From contig NZ_CP011037.1 of assembly GCF_002221505.1 (NCBI RefSeq), forward strand, positions 124,001 to 188,000: DNA of 64,000 bases, read 5' to 3'. This DNA is from Pseudoalteromonas nigrifaciens (GTDB lineage: Bacteria > Pseudomonadota > Gammaproteobacteria > Enterobacterales > Alteromonadaceae). A model generated the notes under the pieces. It was given only the letters and a program-made list of their open reading frames with translations. It ran no database searches and had not been told where the DNA came from. A program made the translations under genes and the position numbers. Positions 43,419-52,255 of this stretch are shown here, piece by piece (positions within the stretch are counted from its first letter, which is position 1; every line of letters starts with the position of its first letter).

Positions 43419-44873
43419 TTATTTTTGCCAAAAAGCACGTGTAAATAATGCAAATACGGTAAAGTATTCTAATCGTCCTACGATCATAGCGATAGAGAGA
43501 ATAAGTGTCCCTGTGTCTGTAACAGGTTGAAAATTTGAACCAACTTCACCAAATCCAGGGCCCAGCACATTTACACAGGCAGCTACCGCTGTAAATGCAC
43601 TCCAAAAATCAAGACCTGTAGCCATTAATAATAAAGTAAAAAGTAGGCTTGAACCTGCAGCAAAAGTCATAAATGCCATAATGGCATGGCGAATATCTTC
43701 TGTTACAGAAATACCTTGGTATTTAATGGTAAAAATAGCTCGCGGGTGTATAGTTTGTTTAATATTTAGATTAATTATTTTGGCAACAATAATATTACGT
43801 ATAATTTTATTTCCTCCTGCTGTTGAACCTGCGCACCCGCCTAAATAACCTACAAAAACAAGCAAAAATCCCGCTACAGGAGGCCAGTCGGTGTAGCCTG
43901 CGGCACCAAATCCTGTACTGGTAATAAAAGAGATTATATGAAACATAGAAAAGCTAAATGCCTCTAATGTATTTGTATAGGTATCTTTTAATAACAGCAA
44001 TGAAGTTAAAAGAGCTGTTAATACCATGATTATGTAAATGAAGTATCGGGTTTCTTCATCGTCATAGTAACCACGTATACTTCTTTTATGTGCAACACGA
44101 AAATGCAAACCAAAGTTTACAGCCCCAGCGATCATAAATAAATTTGAGATCCATAGTAATAAATGACTTTGGTAGTACCACATACTGGCATCATGCGTTG
44201 AAAACCCCCCAGTTGAAACTGTGGTAAAAGCATGCGCTATCGCATCATAAAAGCTCATGCCACCTACATAATAAGCTAAGGTACAGAGTAGAGTAATTGT
44301 TAAGTAAACACCCCATAAATAATGAGCGGTACTGGCAACTCGAGGAGTTAATTTTTCGTCTTTAATGGGGCCTGGGGTTTCTGCTTTTAGTAGTTTCATA
44401 CCGCCTACATTCAGCATAGGTAAAATGGCGACAACAAAAATCACAATTCCGAGTCCACCCATCCATTGTAAAAATTGTCGATAAAGTAAAAAGGTAGGGG
44501 GCATACCATCAAGATCTGAAAGTATTGTAGCGCCCGTTGTGGTTAGCCCACTTATGGATTCAAAAATACCGTCAACAATGCTTACATCAGTGACTAAAAT
44601 AATCGGTATTGCACCTAATATGCCAATTACAGCCCATGTGATGGTTGCATAAATAAGGGCATCTCTGAAATTAGCTTTTGCTAAGTTGGCCTTACGTAAA
44701 TTTATTAATAAAAGTAAGGCAATAAAAAATAGGCTAGCACCGGGGGCTATAAAACTAGTAACTACACGATCTTTGAAAACAAATAGCGAAAGCGCAGCAA
44801 AAATTAATTGCACACTCGCCATCCAAATTATAGGAAAGGCGAGTAGCCTTAACGTCACTCTCCAATTTATCAT
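43419..44873 (-). CDS. trkH: TrkH-family potassium uptake protein
   Basis: 484 residues from MINWRVTLRLLAFPIIWMAS, with AAGGCG 8 nt upstream; a further 15 codons are open but unsupported. E. coli TrkH has 483. Filter loops: SGLTTTGATILSDLD near 103, TTVSTGGFSTHDASMW near 217, ITSTGFGAAGYTDWP near 325, and CVNVLGPGFGEVGSNF near 435. Also LRQFLQWMGGLGI-like (YRQFLQWMGGLGIVIFVVAI). It imports K+ with H+. First gene of a trkH-trkA-ktrB-like operon. Confidence 0.93.
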   Translation of the reverse strand: MINWRVTLRLLAFPIIWMASVQLIFAALSLFVFKDRVVTSFIAPGASLFFIALLLLINLRKANLAKANFRDALIYATITWAVIGILGAIPIILVTDVSIVDGIFESISGLTTTGATILSDLDGMPPTFLLYRQFLQWMGGLGIVIFVVAILPMLNVGGMKLLKAETPGPIKDEKLTPRVASTAHYLWGVYLTITLLCTLAYYVGGMSFYDAIAHAFTTVSTGGFSTHDASMWYYQSHLLLWISNLFMIAGAVNFGLHFRVAHKRSIRGYYDDEETRYFIYIIMVLTALLTSLLLLKDTYTNTLEAFSFSMFHIISFITSTGFGAAGYTDWPPVAGFLLVFVGYLGGCAGSTAGGNKIIRNIIVAKIINLNIKQTIHPRAIFTIKYQGISVTEDIRHAIMAFMTFAAGSSLLFTLLLMATGLDFWSAFTAVAACVNVLGPGFGEVGSNFQPVTDTGTLILSIAMIVGRLEYFTVFALFTRAFWQK

Positions 44874-44975
44874 TACAGCGCCTTTTAAATATGAAAACGT
44901 GACATACACACAACACAAATTAAGTAAGTTAGAATATGACTAAATGCAATGGAAAAGTCAGCGCTGGGTATGAAG

Positions 44976-45030
44976 CTTTATAAAGATTTAATGAATAAAG
45001 TAAAAAACTTTATAAAAATTTTATAAAGTT
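44976..45030. promoter_or_regulatory. phased CTTTATAAAG palindromes in the trkH / sensor-kinase divergent promoter
   Basis: CTTTATAAAG is exact at 44976-44985. CTTTATAAAA (45008-45017) and TTTTATAAAG (45019-45028) together form a 25-bp perfect palindrome (12-bp arms, AACTTTATAAAA at 45006-45017). Spacings between copies are 32 and 11 bp, near whole helical turns. This lies in the 206-bp gap between the trk operon and the KdpDE-like system. A likely operator for the neighbouring OmpR-type regulator. Confidence 0.55.
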
Positions 45031-45079
45031 AACGTTAAAAAGATAGTAACCTAGTCTGGCAGTAGTAGAGGAATGACGA

Positions 45080-46405
45080 ATGAGCCAATTACAGGCTAAA
45101 TCAAATAGGTGTAAAGCATTTTTTTTAGCGGTAGCTATGCCATTTATTGTGGCTATGGTTATTTATCCTTTTAAAAACTGGTTTACCACCACAGACATTG
45201 TAATGCTGCAGTTGTTATGGGTTACATGGGTTGCTGTGCGAAGCAATCGCCGAGTCGCTGCCTTAACCACTTTGGTGAGTGTTGCCTGTACTGACTGGTT
45301 TTTTGTTTTACCCTATTTTACTTTTCATATTGAAAACATTGAATATTTAGTAACCTTCACGGTTATGCTTATTGTTGGGCTTGTTATTAGCCAGCTAGCA
45401 GGGGAGCTCAATACTAAAGTCAGAGATGTGCAATTACATGCCAGTAATAGCCGCACCTTGTATGAACTGGCCAAAGACCTAAATAGCCTAGATACGCTGG
45501 ATGAACAAAAAAAGTACTTTGTACAGCGGATCGGTAAGCATTTAAATGCATCTTGCATATTTATGCCTGCAGCACCGCGAGGCAACAGTGAATTTATATT
45601 ACTTAGTGAGGCTAACCCGAGCTGGGGCGGGTTTAATTTTACTAAACGGTTAACGCAAGGGCAAAAAGCCTTTGCTGATACCGCTATTTCGCTGCTTTAT
45701 CAAGTACATGAAAAAACGTTATTACGCCAGCAGTCGGCTGCTATTTCGGTGCAAGCGGAATTAGAACGCGCTAAAAATGCACTTTTACGTAGTTTGTCAC
45801 ATGATTTACGCACACCACTGGCAACCATTATGGGCGCATCCAGCATGCTTGCAGATGATGAAATTACCCTCAGTGACAGCGTGATAAAAGAGCAAGCGAG
45901 TAATATTTATGAGCAAAGTAAAATACTTAATCAGCACTTTGATAAAGTCATGGAGTTAAGCCGAGTTAATAAAATGGGTGAAAACCTATGTTGGCAAACA
46001 ATAAACTTACAAGCATTACTCAGTGAAGCCAAAGCTCGCAGACAGCAGCAACTCACTCATTTTGTTATAGATACCAATATAGACGCTCAGTCAAAATGCG
46101 CAGGGGATGTGACTTTATTAGAAATTGCGCTGGCTAATATGCTCGAAAATGCATGGCGTTATGGTGATGGGAAGGTGAGCGTTGAATTTACGCAAAGTAG
46201 CAATCAGCAAAAGGTATGTTATCAGTTACTTCTCACTAATAACGTGATCACTAAAGCGCAAACAAGTAGCGATGAAGGCGTTGGGCTGGGCAGTATTATT
46301 TGTGATGTGGTGGCTAAATTTCACCAAGGTACATTTACATTAACAATTAACAACGAGACACAGATGGCGTACGCAAAATTGATCTGGGAAAAAGACAATG
46401 ACTAA
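45080..46405 (+). CDS. KdpD-like sensor histidine kinase lacking the KdpD/USP domains
   Basis: 441 residues. It begins directly with four transmembrane helices of the DUF4118 type (about 14-110) as in the C-terminal half of KdpD, then a GAF-like linker, HisKA with His241 (SLSHDLRTPLATIMGASSML) and a HATPase domain (ANMLENAWRYGDG, GVGLGSIICDVV). Half the size of the KdpD at 32.5 kb. Its 8-nt overlap with the response-regulator gene makes a two-component pair. It is divergent from trkH-trkA-ktrB, so it probably controls K+ uptake by that operon. Confidence 0.9.
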   Translation: MSQLQAKSNRCKAFFLAVAMPFIVAMVIYPFKNWFTTTDIVMLQLLWVTWVAVRSNRRVAALTTLVSVACTDWFFVLPYFTFHIENIEYLVTFTVMLIVGLVISQLAGELNTKVRDVQLHASNSRTLYELAKDLNSLDTLDEQKKYFVQRIGKHLNASCIFMPAAPRGNSEFILLSEANPSWGGFNFTKRLTQGQKAFADTAISLLYQVHEKTLLRQQSAAISVQAELERAKNALLRSLSHDLRTPLATIMGASSMLADDEITLSDSVIKEQASNIYEQSKILNQHFDKVMELSRVNKMGENLCWQTINLQALLSEAKARRQQQLTHFVIDTNIDAQSKCAGDVTLLEIALANMLENAWRYGDGKVSVEFTQSSNQQKVCYQLLLTNNVITKAQTSSDEGVGLGSIICDVVAKFHQGTFTLTINNETQMAYAKLIWEKDND

Positions 46406-47066
46406 AATCTTAATATTGGAAGACTCTCCCCCTTTACAAAGCTTTTTAAAAACCTTGTTGCAAGCCAGTGGTTACGAGCTAAGTATTTGTGATAAAGGCT
46501 TAGATGGTTTTGCACGTTTAAGTGAGCAAAGTTATGATCTTGTGTTATTAGACTTAGGCTTGTTAGATATGGACGGTCAAGACTGGCTGATTGAGTTTCG
46601 ACAATGGAGTGCCTTACCTGTTTTGGTGCTGTCAGCGCGAGATGGCGAAGTTGAAAAGGTAACCGCGCTTGATAATGGAGCAAATGACTATATTACCAAA
46701 CCGTTTAGCGCGAATGAGTTACTCGCCAGAATTCGGGTGTTATTGCGCACCCAAAGTCAGCCGAGTGTGGCGTTTACCTGTGGGAATATAAAAATAGATC
46801 CACAAAAGCACATAGTAACCACCTCGGGGAATGAGATAAAACTGACTAAAAAAGAGTACGCAATATTATTATTGCTGTTTCAAAATAAAGATAAAGTACT
46901 CACTCATAATGCAATTTTAAGCCATATTTGGGGAGCGCAGTACATAAACCGCCCTGAATATGTGCGAGTACATGTAGCGCAGCTCAGACAAAAACTAGAA
47001 GCTAACCCTGCTAGTCCAAAATACATATTAACTGAACCCGCTGTGGGTTATCGGTTGGTCGATTAA
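46398..47066 (+). CDS. KdpE-like OmpR-family response regulator
   Basis: 222 residues. Receiver domain with ILEDSP, phospho-acceptor Asp52 (LLDLGLLDMDG) and YITKPFS. OmpR-type DNA-binding domain: IKLTKKEYAILLLLFQNKDK, PAVGYRLVD at the end. It resembles KdpE (35.2 kb), so the block has two KdpE-type regulators. It overlaps the kinase gene by 8 nt. The phased palindromes at 44976-45030 are its most likely targets. Confidence 0.92.
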   Translation: MTKILILEDSPPLQSFLKTLLQASGYELSICDKGLDGFARLSEQSYDLVLLDLGLLDMDGQDWLIEFRQWSALPVLVLSARDGEVEKVTALDNGANDYITKPFSANELLARIRVLLRTQSQPSVAFTCGNIKIDPQKHIVTTSGNEIKLTKKEYAILLLLFQNKDKVLTHNAILSHIWGAQYINRPEYVRVHVAQLRQKLEANPASPKYILTEPAVGYRLVD

Positions 47067-47237
47067 ACAATAAGAACTTTTCAGTCTGCTCTACAACTCA
47101 GCGAGTCTGATAAATTATATTAATAACGTCATCGCAGTTATTTTAATACCCCGCTTTTGCATTAATTTCTACACAATTCATTTGCCTAGAAAGTTTTTAT
47201 AGTCTAATTTTTAAGCTTAATACTTCAGATCCTCAGG

Positions 47238-49382
47238 ATGTTGGCTTGCTTGTTTAAGCCTAAAATTATGCGACTACCACTCATACACTCTTTGCAAGGA
47301 AAGATGCTGCTGTATTTGGCATTGCCCGTCATGCTCATTATTGCCAGTATCTTGAGTTATTGGTATTCAACTAGCCTTAATCAGGCTGTTATACAAGCAA
47401 AACTAAATTTAAGCCAGACGGCAGATACGATTGCCGCGAAAGTAAATGAAGAAACGCAATTAGCGGTACGCACTACAGAGATTATGGCCTTAGCACAGCA
47501 AAATGGGTTGTTTGGTGATAGAGAGGCAAGTATTAATTTTGTTCGTGCAGTGCTTAAAATGAACCCTTCATTTGTGGGGGCTTCGTTTGGTTATGAGCCT
47601 AATGCCGATAATCAAGATCAAGCCTATATTAATGCTCCACCGTTAAAAGAGGGCGTTTATGTAGACCAAACTGGCCGTTTTTTACCTTATTGGCATCGTG
47701 ATTTTAATGACTCTGAACGTTTGTTACTTGAGCCCTTGGTCGATATGGAATCAAGTCTTTATTATGAGGGAGTACGTCAACAGTTTTTACGTGATGGTAA
47801 TACCGAGACGATGATCACTGAGCCTTACGTTTATGAGGGAAGAATGCTGGTTGAACAAAGTTCGCCAATTATTATTAATGGCGAATTTGTCGGTATGGCA
47901 AGTGTAGATAGAGCACTTACTGATATAACGGAATTCTTACAAACCATAAAGCAGCAACTAAAAATTGATGTTTTGTTACTCAGCCAACGTGACAACGTGA
48001 TTGCCACGACATTAAATCATTCAGGACTAAAAACGAAAGCCATTTTAGACACAGATTATGCAAGTATAGCCAAACAGCTAAAATCACAGGGGCAAGCAAG
48101 AGAAATATTATCTGCTAACGATCCTTTTGATTCTGGAATATTCTATTTTGATAAAGCCAAGGTTGCCACTGGGCATTGGACAGTGATAGTGCGTCGCTCT
48201 GAAACCGATATTATTGGGCCTATTCAAGCGCAATTTAGCCCATTATTGGCAGCGGCTTTTGCAAGTGTATTACTGGTGTTTTTACTCTTTTGGTATTTTA
48301 TTAACCGAACAACCAAGCGTATTAATATTGCGATTAAATCTGTTGAACAGCTAGCTAATGGAGATTTATCTATTCATGTTCAAAAGTATATGACTCAAAA
48401 GGATGAGCTTGGCACCATGTTTAGAAGCTTTGAGCGTTTAATTAAAGCCAGTAAAGATATTGATCAGGTTTGCTCTGCGATTGCAGCTGGGGATTTTTCT
48501 CAAACAGTTTCTAAGCGCAGCCCTTATGACAGTTTAAGTGATTCTATTAATTTAATGTCGAGTAAACGCCATGAGGCAGAGCAGGCTCTACTTGAGCAAA
48601 CCATAGAGCTTCGTCGCACTCAGCAGGAGCTTGTTGAAGCAGAGAAAATGTCTTCACTTGGAAGTTTAGTCAGTGGTGTGGCACATGAGGTGAATACACC
48701 GTTAGGTGTTTGTGTGACAGCGACATCTCATTTGCGAGAAATGTTAATCGAAACTAAAAACAAAGTGGCTTCTGGCACCTTAAGTAAAACAGAGTTTAGT
48801 GAGTTTATTAGTGAAGTTGATTTAAGCTGTGACATTTTGCTAAAAAACATGCAACGTGCCGCTGATTTAATAAGCAGTTTTAAACGTGTAGCGGTTGATC
48901 AAACAACCGAAGAATTACGTAATTTGTATGTAAGTAGTTATTTTAATGAGGTGCTAAAAAGCCTCTATCATACCCTTAAAGCAACACCGGTTGATATTAC
49001 CATTAGTGCAACGGAGCCTGAGCCAGAAGTGTATTCTGATCCCGGTGCCTTAGCGCAAATTTTCACTAATTTAGTAATGAATTCAATTATTCACGGTTTT
49101 CAAAATGGTAGAAAAAAAGGGCAGATAAGTGTTCATATTGAGTACTCAGACTCTGTCTGTATTCATTATCAAGACAGTGGTCAAGGCATGACAGATGAAG
49201 TTCAGAAAAAAGTGTTTGACCCGTTTTACACTACAAATAGAGCGGGTGGCGGCAGTGGCTTGGGGATGAATATTGTTTATAACCTCGTAGTTCACCGCCT
49301 GAAAGGGCAAATTGCAGTAAAGCAAAAAGAATCCACAGGCGTTTATTTTTTCACTCAATTTCCGGTAACGCCACCGAATTAA
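47238..49382 (+). CDS. Cache-domain sensor histidine kinase
   Basis: 714 residues (ATG at 47238; ATG at 47268 also possible). TM1 about 22-42, a periplasmic double-Cache-like domain (about 45-330: SFVGASFGYEPNADNQDQAY, then YWHRDFNDSERLLLEPLVD), TM2 about 333-356, HAMP (about 357-410), a coiled coil, HisKA-like with His483 (SGVAHEVNTPLGV) and a HATPase (NLVMNSIIHGF, GGGSGLGMNIVYN). It senses a small extracellular ligand. It lies 19 bp before a REC-DUF3369-HD-GYP gene, now broken by IS66, so its output is probably lost or rewired. Confidence 0.92.
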   Translation: MLACLFKPKIMRLPLIHSLQGKMLLYLALPVMLIIASILSYWYSTSLNQAVIQAKLNLSQTADTIAAKVNEETQLAVRTTEIMALAQQNGLFGDREASINFVRAVLKMNPSFVGASFGYEPNADNQDQAYINAPPLKEGVYVDQTGRFLPYWHRDFNDSERLLLEPLVDMESSLYYEGVRQQFLRDGNTETMITEPYVYEGRMLVEQSSPIIINGEFVGMASVDRALTDITEFLQTIKQQLKIDVLLLSQRDNVIATTLNHSGLKTKAILDTDYASIAKQLKSQGQAREILSANDPFDSGIFYFDKAKVATGHWTVIVRRSETDIIGPIQAQFSPLLAAAFASVLLVFLLFWYFINRTTKRINIAIKSVEQLANGDLSIHVQKYMTQKDELGTMFRSFERLIKASKDIDQVCSAIAAGDFSQTVSKRSPYDSLSDSINLMSSKRHEAEQALLEQTIELRRTQQELVEAEKMSSLGSLVSGVAHEVNTPLGVCVTATSHLREMLIETKNKVASGTLSKTEFSEFISEVDLSCDILLKNMQRAADLISSFKRVAVDQTTEELRNLYVSSYFNEVLKSLYHTLKATPVDITISATEPEPEVYSDPGALAQIFTNLVMNSIIHGFQNGRKKGQISVHIEYSDSVCIHYQDSGQGMTDEVQKKVFDPFYTTNRAGGGSGLGMNIVYNLVVHRLKGQIAVKQKESTGVYFFTQFPVTPPN

Positions 49383-49401
49383 TTAATAGCAGGGTGTGTT
49401 T

Positions 49402-49914
49402 ATGGAGTGGTTACAAGATGATGTAGTGTCAGATAAAGCGGTTGCCAACAGCAATGCTAAGCCATGGAAAATCTTAATTGTTGATGACGATGACTCTGTG
49501 CATCATGTAACTCAACTTGCAATGAAGCGCTTTGAATTTGAGCAACGCCCTGTTGAACTACACAGTGTTTACAGTGCATCTGAGGCGAAAGAGAAACTAC
49601 AAAGCTCAGAACGTTACGCATTAATTTTACTAGATGTCGTAATGGAAACAGAACATGCAGGATTAGATCTTGCGCGATTTATTCGCCAAGACTTACAAAA
49701 TGGTTATAGTCGAATTATTTTGCGAACAGGTCAGCCTGGGGTTGCGCCTGAGCGCAGTGTTATTCGCGATTATGATATTGATGGCTATAAAGCGAAGAGC
49801 CAACTGCAAAGCCAAGATCTTGAATTGATTTTTTATACCTCTTTACGAGCCTACCGCGATATTTGTATGCTACAAACTCACCGCTATAATTTAAAAAGAC
49901 TAATAAAAGCGTAA
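49402..49914 (+). pseudogene. N-terminal (receiver) part of a REC-DUF3369-HD-GYP regulator, cut by IS66
   Basis: Starts MEWLQDDVVSDKAVANSNAK (AGGG upstream; an in-frame GTG two codons earlier is less likely). The receiver domain has IVDDDDSVHHVT and phospho-acceptor Asp78 (LLDVVMET). It enters the DUF3369 region (LRTGQPGVAPERSVIRDYDI) and ends at KRLIKA where IS66 begins (49911). Without IS and one duplication it joins in frame at 52264 (KRLIKA then ISTITQIGDL), restoring a 511-residue protein. The fragment may still be translated as a lone receiver. Confidence 0.93.
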
Positions 49915-49935
49915 GCGCGCATTTAAGCAGTGCGC

Positions 49936-51480
49936 TTAGCTATAATCGAAGTCTAGCTGCACATTCCACGGCATTAGGTCGGTAAAATCATCATCACCCT
50001 CATCTCGATTCGGCAACGTTTTAAATAAATGCACAAAGTAGTAATAAGGATTGATGTCATTGGCACGGCAGGTCATCACAATACTATAAAGTATCGCGCT
50101 GGCCTGAGCACCATTAACCGATTTTGAGAATAGCCAGTTTTTTCTACCAGTGGTAAACGGCCGAATATCTCGCTCAGTAATATTATTATCAATCCCTAGT
50201 TCGCCATCTTCACTATACCGCATTAATTTCGGCCATTGATTAAGCGTGTATTTTATCGCTTTGCCAATATAACTCCCCGCCGTTACTTTACCTTCGGCTT
50301 CATCAAGCCACGCTTTAAAGTGCATTAATATGGGTAAGGCTTTTTCTTGTCGTAACTGATACCGCGCTTGAGGAGATAACTGTTTGTTTTTAGCGTGGGT
50401 TTCCAGTTTATATAATTGGCTGATAAAGCTGATGGCTTTATGCGCTCGACCTTTGTTTTTCGACTCTGCTTTTAAGGCATCGTTATATTTGCGTCTAGCG
50501 TGTGCCCAGCAACCAACAGGGGTAATGCCTTCAATACCGTCATAAACACGGTAACCGTCGCACTGTAAATAGCCTTGATAACCGGCAAGAAATTCTTTTG
50601 CGCAAGCGCGACTTCGACCTGCTTGGTAATCGTAAATCACGACAGGCTCACGGCTGACCTCATTGCTGCGATAAACCCACATGTAGGAATTGCTGCTAGG
50701 GTTGTCACCTTCATCTAACACTTGTGTACGGGTTTCATCGGCACATAAACTATGCTCACTAAGCAAGTGACGTTGCATGGCTGCCACTAAGGGGCTGATT
50801 AGCAGGCCCGCTTTAATACACCAATTAGCTAATGTTCCGCGCGATAGTTCAAGGCCGCCACGGCCCAGTATGTCAACGAAACGATAAAGCGGTAAGGCAT
50901 CGCAGTATTTGCCCGTAACAACCGCCGATAACGCTTCTGGACTCGCAATGCTGCCAGGAATAGGCTGCTTGGGTTTAGGCGCGGTGATTATTTTACTGGC
51001 CAATTGTTCATGCTCGCAATGTCTGCAAGCATATTTAAATTGTTTGTGCTTAATGACACTGACTTTCGCCGGAATAATCTTCACTTGCTCGCTGTCTTCA
51101 CTACCACATTGATGTAGTTGTTCACCGCAACACTGACACGTTAACTCGGTTAAGGTGTGCTCAACTTCTTCTCGTTCAAAGTGCTCAGCCAGTATTTGTT
51201 TACCTTTCTTATGGTGTTTAGGCGGCTCAGTCGTTTTATGCTGCTCCGCTTCGTTGAAGGTACCTCGCGGGGCTTTTTCACTTTTTTTACCGTATTTTTG
51301 GGATTTACTTAACTTAAGCTCAGCAAGCAAGTGGTCAATCCGCGATTGCATTTCAACCTTATCTTCTTGCAGTGAAATTTTATCTTTTTCTAAGCCATCA
51401 AGCTTAGCCTGCATAAGTGCAAGCTGATTTTGTAGTTCGGTGATGAGAATAGTGTCTGGCATTTTAATAGCATGACACAT
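49936..51480 (-). CDS. tnpC: IS66 transposase TnpC
   Basis: 514 residues. A coiled-coil N-terminus with leucine heptads (ITELQNQLALMQAKLDGLEK), a zinc-finger-like Cys set (CQCCGEQL, CRHCEHEQ), and a DDE core: Asp in LCADETRTQVLD, Asp in QCDGYRVYDG and Glu in NNITERDIRPFTTGRKNWLF. C-terminal NDINPYYYFVHLFKTLP is typical. Catalytic protein of IS66. Confidence 0.97.
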   Translation of the reverse strand: MCHAIKMPDTILITELQNQLALMQAKLDGLEKDKISLQEDKVEMQSRIDHLLAELKLSKSQKYGKKSEKAPRGTFNEAEQHKTTEPPKHHKKGKQILAEHFEREEVEHTLTELTCQCCGEQLHQCGSEDSEQVKIIPAKVSVIKHKQFKYACRHCEHEQLASKIITAPKPKQPIPGSIASPEALSAVVTGKYCDALPLYRFVDILGRGGLELSRGTLANWCIKAGLLISPLVAAMQRHLLSEHSLCADETRTQVLDEGDNPSSNSYMWVYRSNEVSREPVVIYDYQAGRSRACAKEFLAGYQGYLQCDGYRVYDGIEGITPVGCWAHARRKYNDALKAESKNKGRAHKAISFISQLYKLETHAKNKQLSPQARYQLRQEKALPILMHFKAWLDEAEGKVTAGSYIGKAIKYTLNQWPKLMRYSEDGELGIDNNITERDIRPFTTGRKNWLFSKSVNGAQASAILYSIVMTCRANDINPYYYFVHLFKTLPNRDEGDDDFTDLMPWNVQLDFDYS

Positions 51481-51519
51481 GGGAAAGATCGTTCAAGTAA
51501 AAAAAACGATCTGGTTAAT

Positions 51520-51873
51520 TTATATCACTGATAACCCTGATAAAGTTGAGTGGCGGGTTTTATTATTTACCGGTAAGCCAGATAATAACCATTGTAACTG
51601 CCGTTGTTCAATCCCCATGGCTACGTGTGCTTGAGCATGATTTGGCCATTGAAATCGTCCTTGCTCTAAGCGACGATAATAAAGCCAAAAACCATTGGTA
51701 TCCCAAAACAAAATTTTTAATTTATCGCGTTGTTTATTACAAAAAACGAACCACGCTTGGCTTAAAGGATCGAGAGATAGGGTATCGCTGACAATAATAC
51801 TTAACCCATTGATTGATTTTCGCATGTCGGTGAATCCCGTGACCAAGTAAACTTGGTGGGTGCAAGGTGTCAC
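51520..51873 (-). CDS. tnpB: IS66 accessory protein TnpB
   Basis: 117 residues; HQVYLVTGFTDMRKSINGLS and ILFWDTNGFWLYYRRLEQGR are the classic TnpB (Orf2) signatures. GTG start that overlaps the tnpA stop by 4 nt (GTGA), showing coupled translation. Needed for transposition in IS66 elements but of unclear function. Confidence 0.96.
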   Translation of the reverse strand: MTPCTHQVYLVTGFTDMRKSINGLSIIVSDTLSLDPLSQAWFVFCNKQRDKLKILFWDTNGFWLYYRRLEQGRFQWPNHAQAHVAMGIEQRQLQWLLSGLPVNNKTRHSTLSGLSVI

Positions 51874-52175
51874 AGTACGCTCAATAATTTGGCGAGTGCT
51901 TGGTGCGCTAATGTCGACTCGAAGTCTATTTGATAGCCGTTTGGTGTGGTGAGTTTAATGATTGAAGGGTGTGTAAAGGCTTGCTCATGAATAACAAACG
52001 GGATCACCTGTTGCTTTTTAACCCTTATCGTTTCGTCAGAAAGGCGTTTACGCCAAACATAGAAAGTCGATGCGTTAATGTTGTTATCACGACAAAATTG
52101 AATGATGGCTAAACCACTCGATTTTTGCTGCTCAAAAATGCCTTGCCAGTGTTTTATTTTTTGCTGTTTATTCAT
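51870..52175 (-). CDS. tnpA: IS66 accessory protein TnpA
   Basis: 101 residues; KIKHWQGIFEQQKSSGLAII and FCRDNNINASTFYVWRKRL form the helix-turn-helix of the IS66 Orf1 family. GAGGT lies upstream of ATG. It lies first in the IS66 gene set and probably binds the element's ends. Confidence 0.95.
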   Translation of the reverse strand: MNKQQKIKHWQGIFEQQKSSGLAIIQFCRDNNINASTFYVWRKRLSDETIRVKKQQVIPFVIHEQAFTHPSIIKLTTPNGYQIDFESTLAHQALAKLLSVL

Positions 52176-52255
52176 AATTACCTCAGGTTAATATGCTGAG
52201 TAAATTATGCATAGGTAGCATTAATATTGGTATGTGGGTTTAATTGCGCGCTTAC

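Larger units (their letters stand above)
49911..52255 (-). mobile_element. IS66-family insertion sequence (complete)
   Basis: 2345 bp, terminal inverted repeats GTAAGCGCGC (from 49911) and GCGCGCTTAC (to 52255), flanked by a perfect 8-bp target duplication, ATAAAAGC (49903-49910 and 52256-52263). It carries tnpA, tnpB and tnpC on the minus strand, the full IS66 set, and appears intact. Confidence 0.97.

Noticed and set aside
49402..49914. Stand-alone single-domain response regulator
   Set aside because: The exact IS66 target duplication shows that it is the truncated front half of a larger REC-DUF3369-HD-GYP gene.
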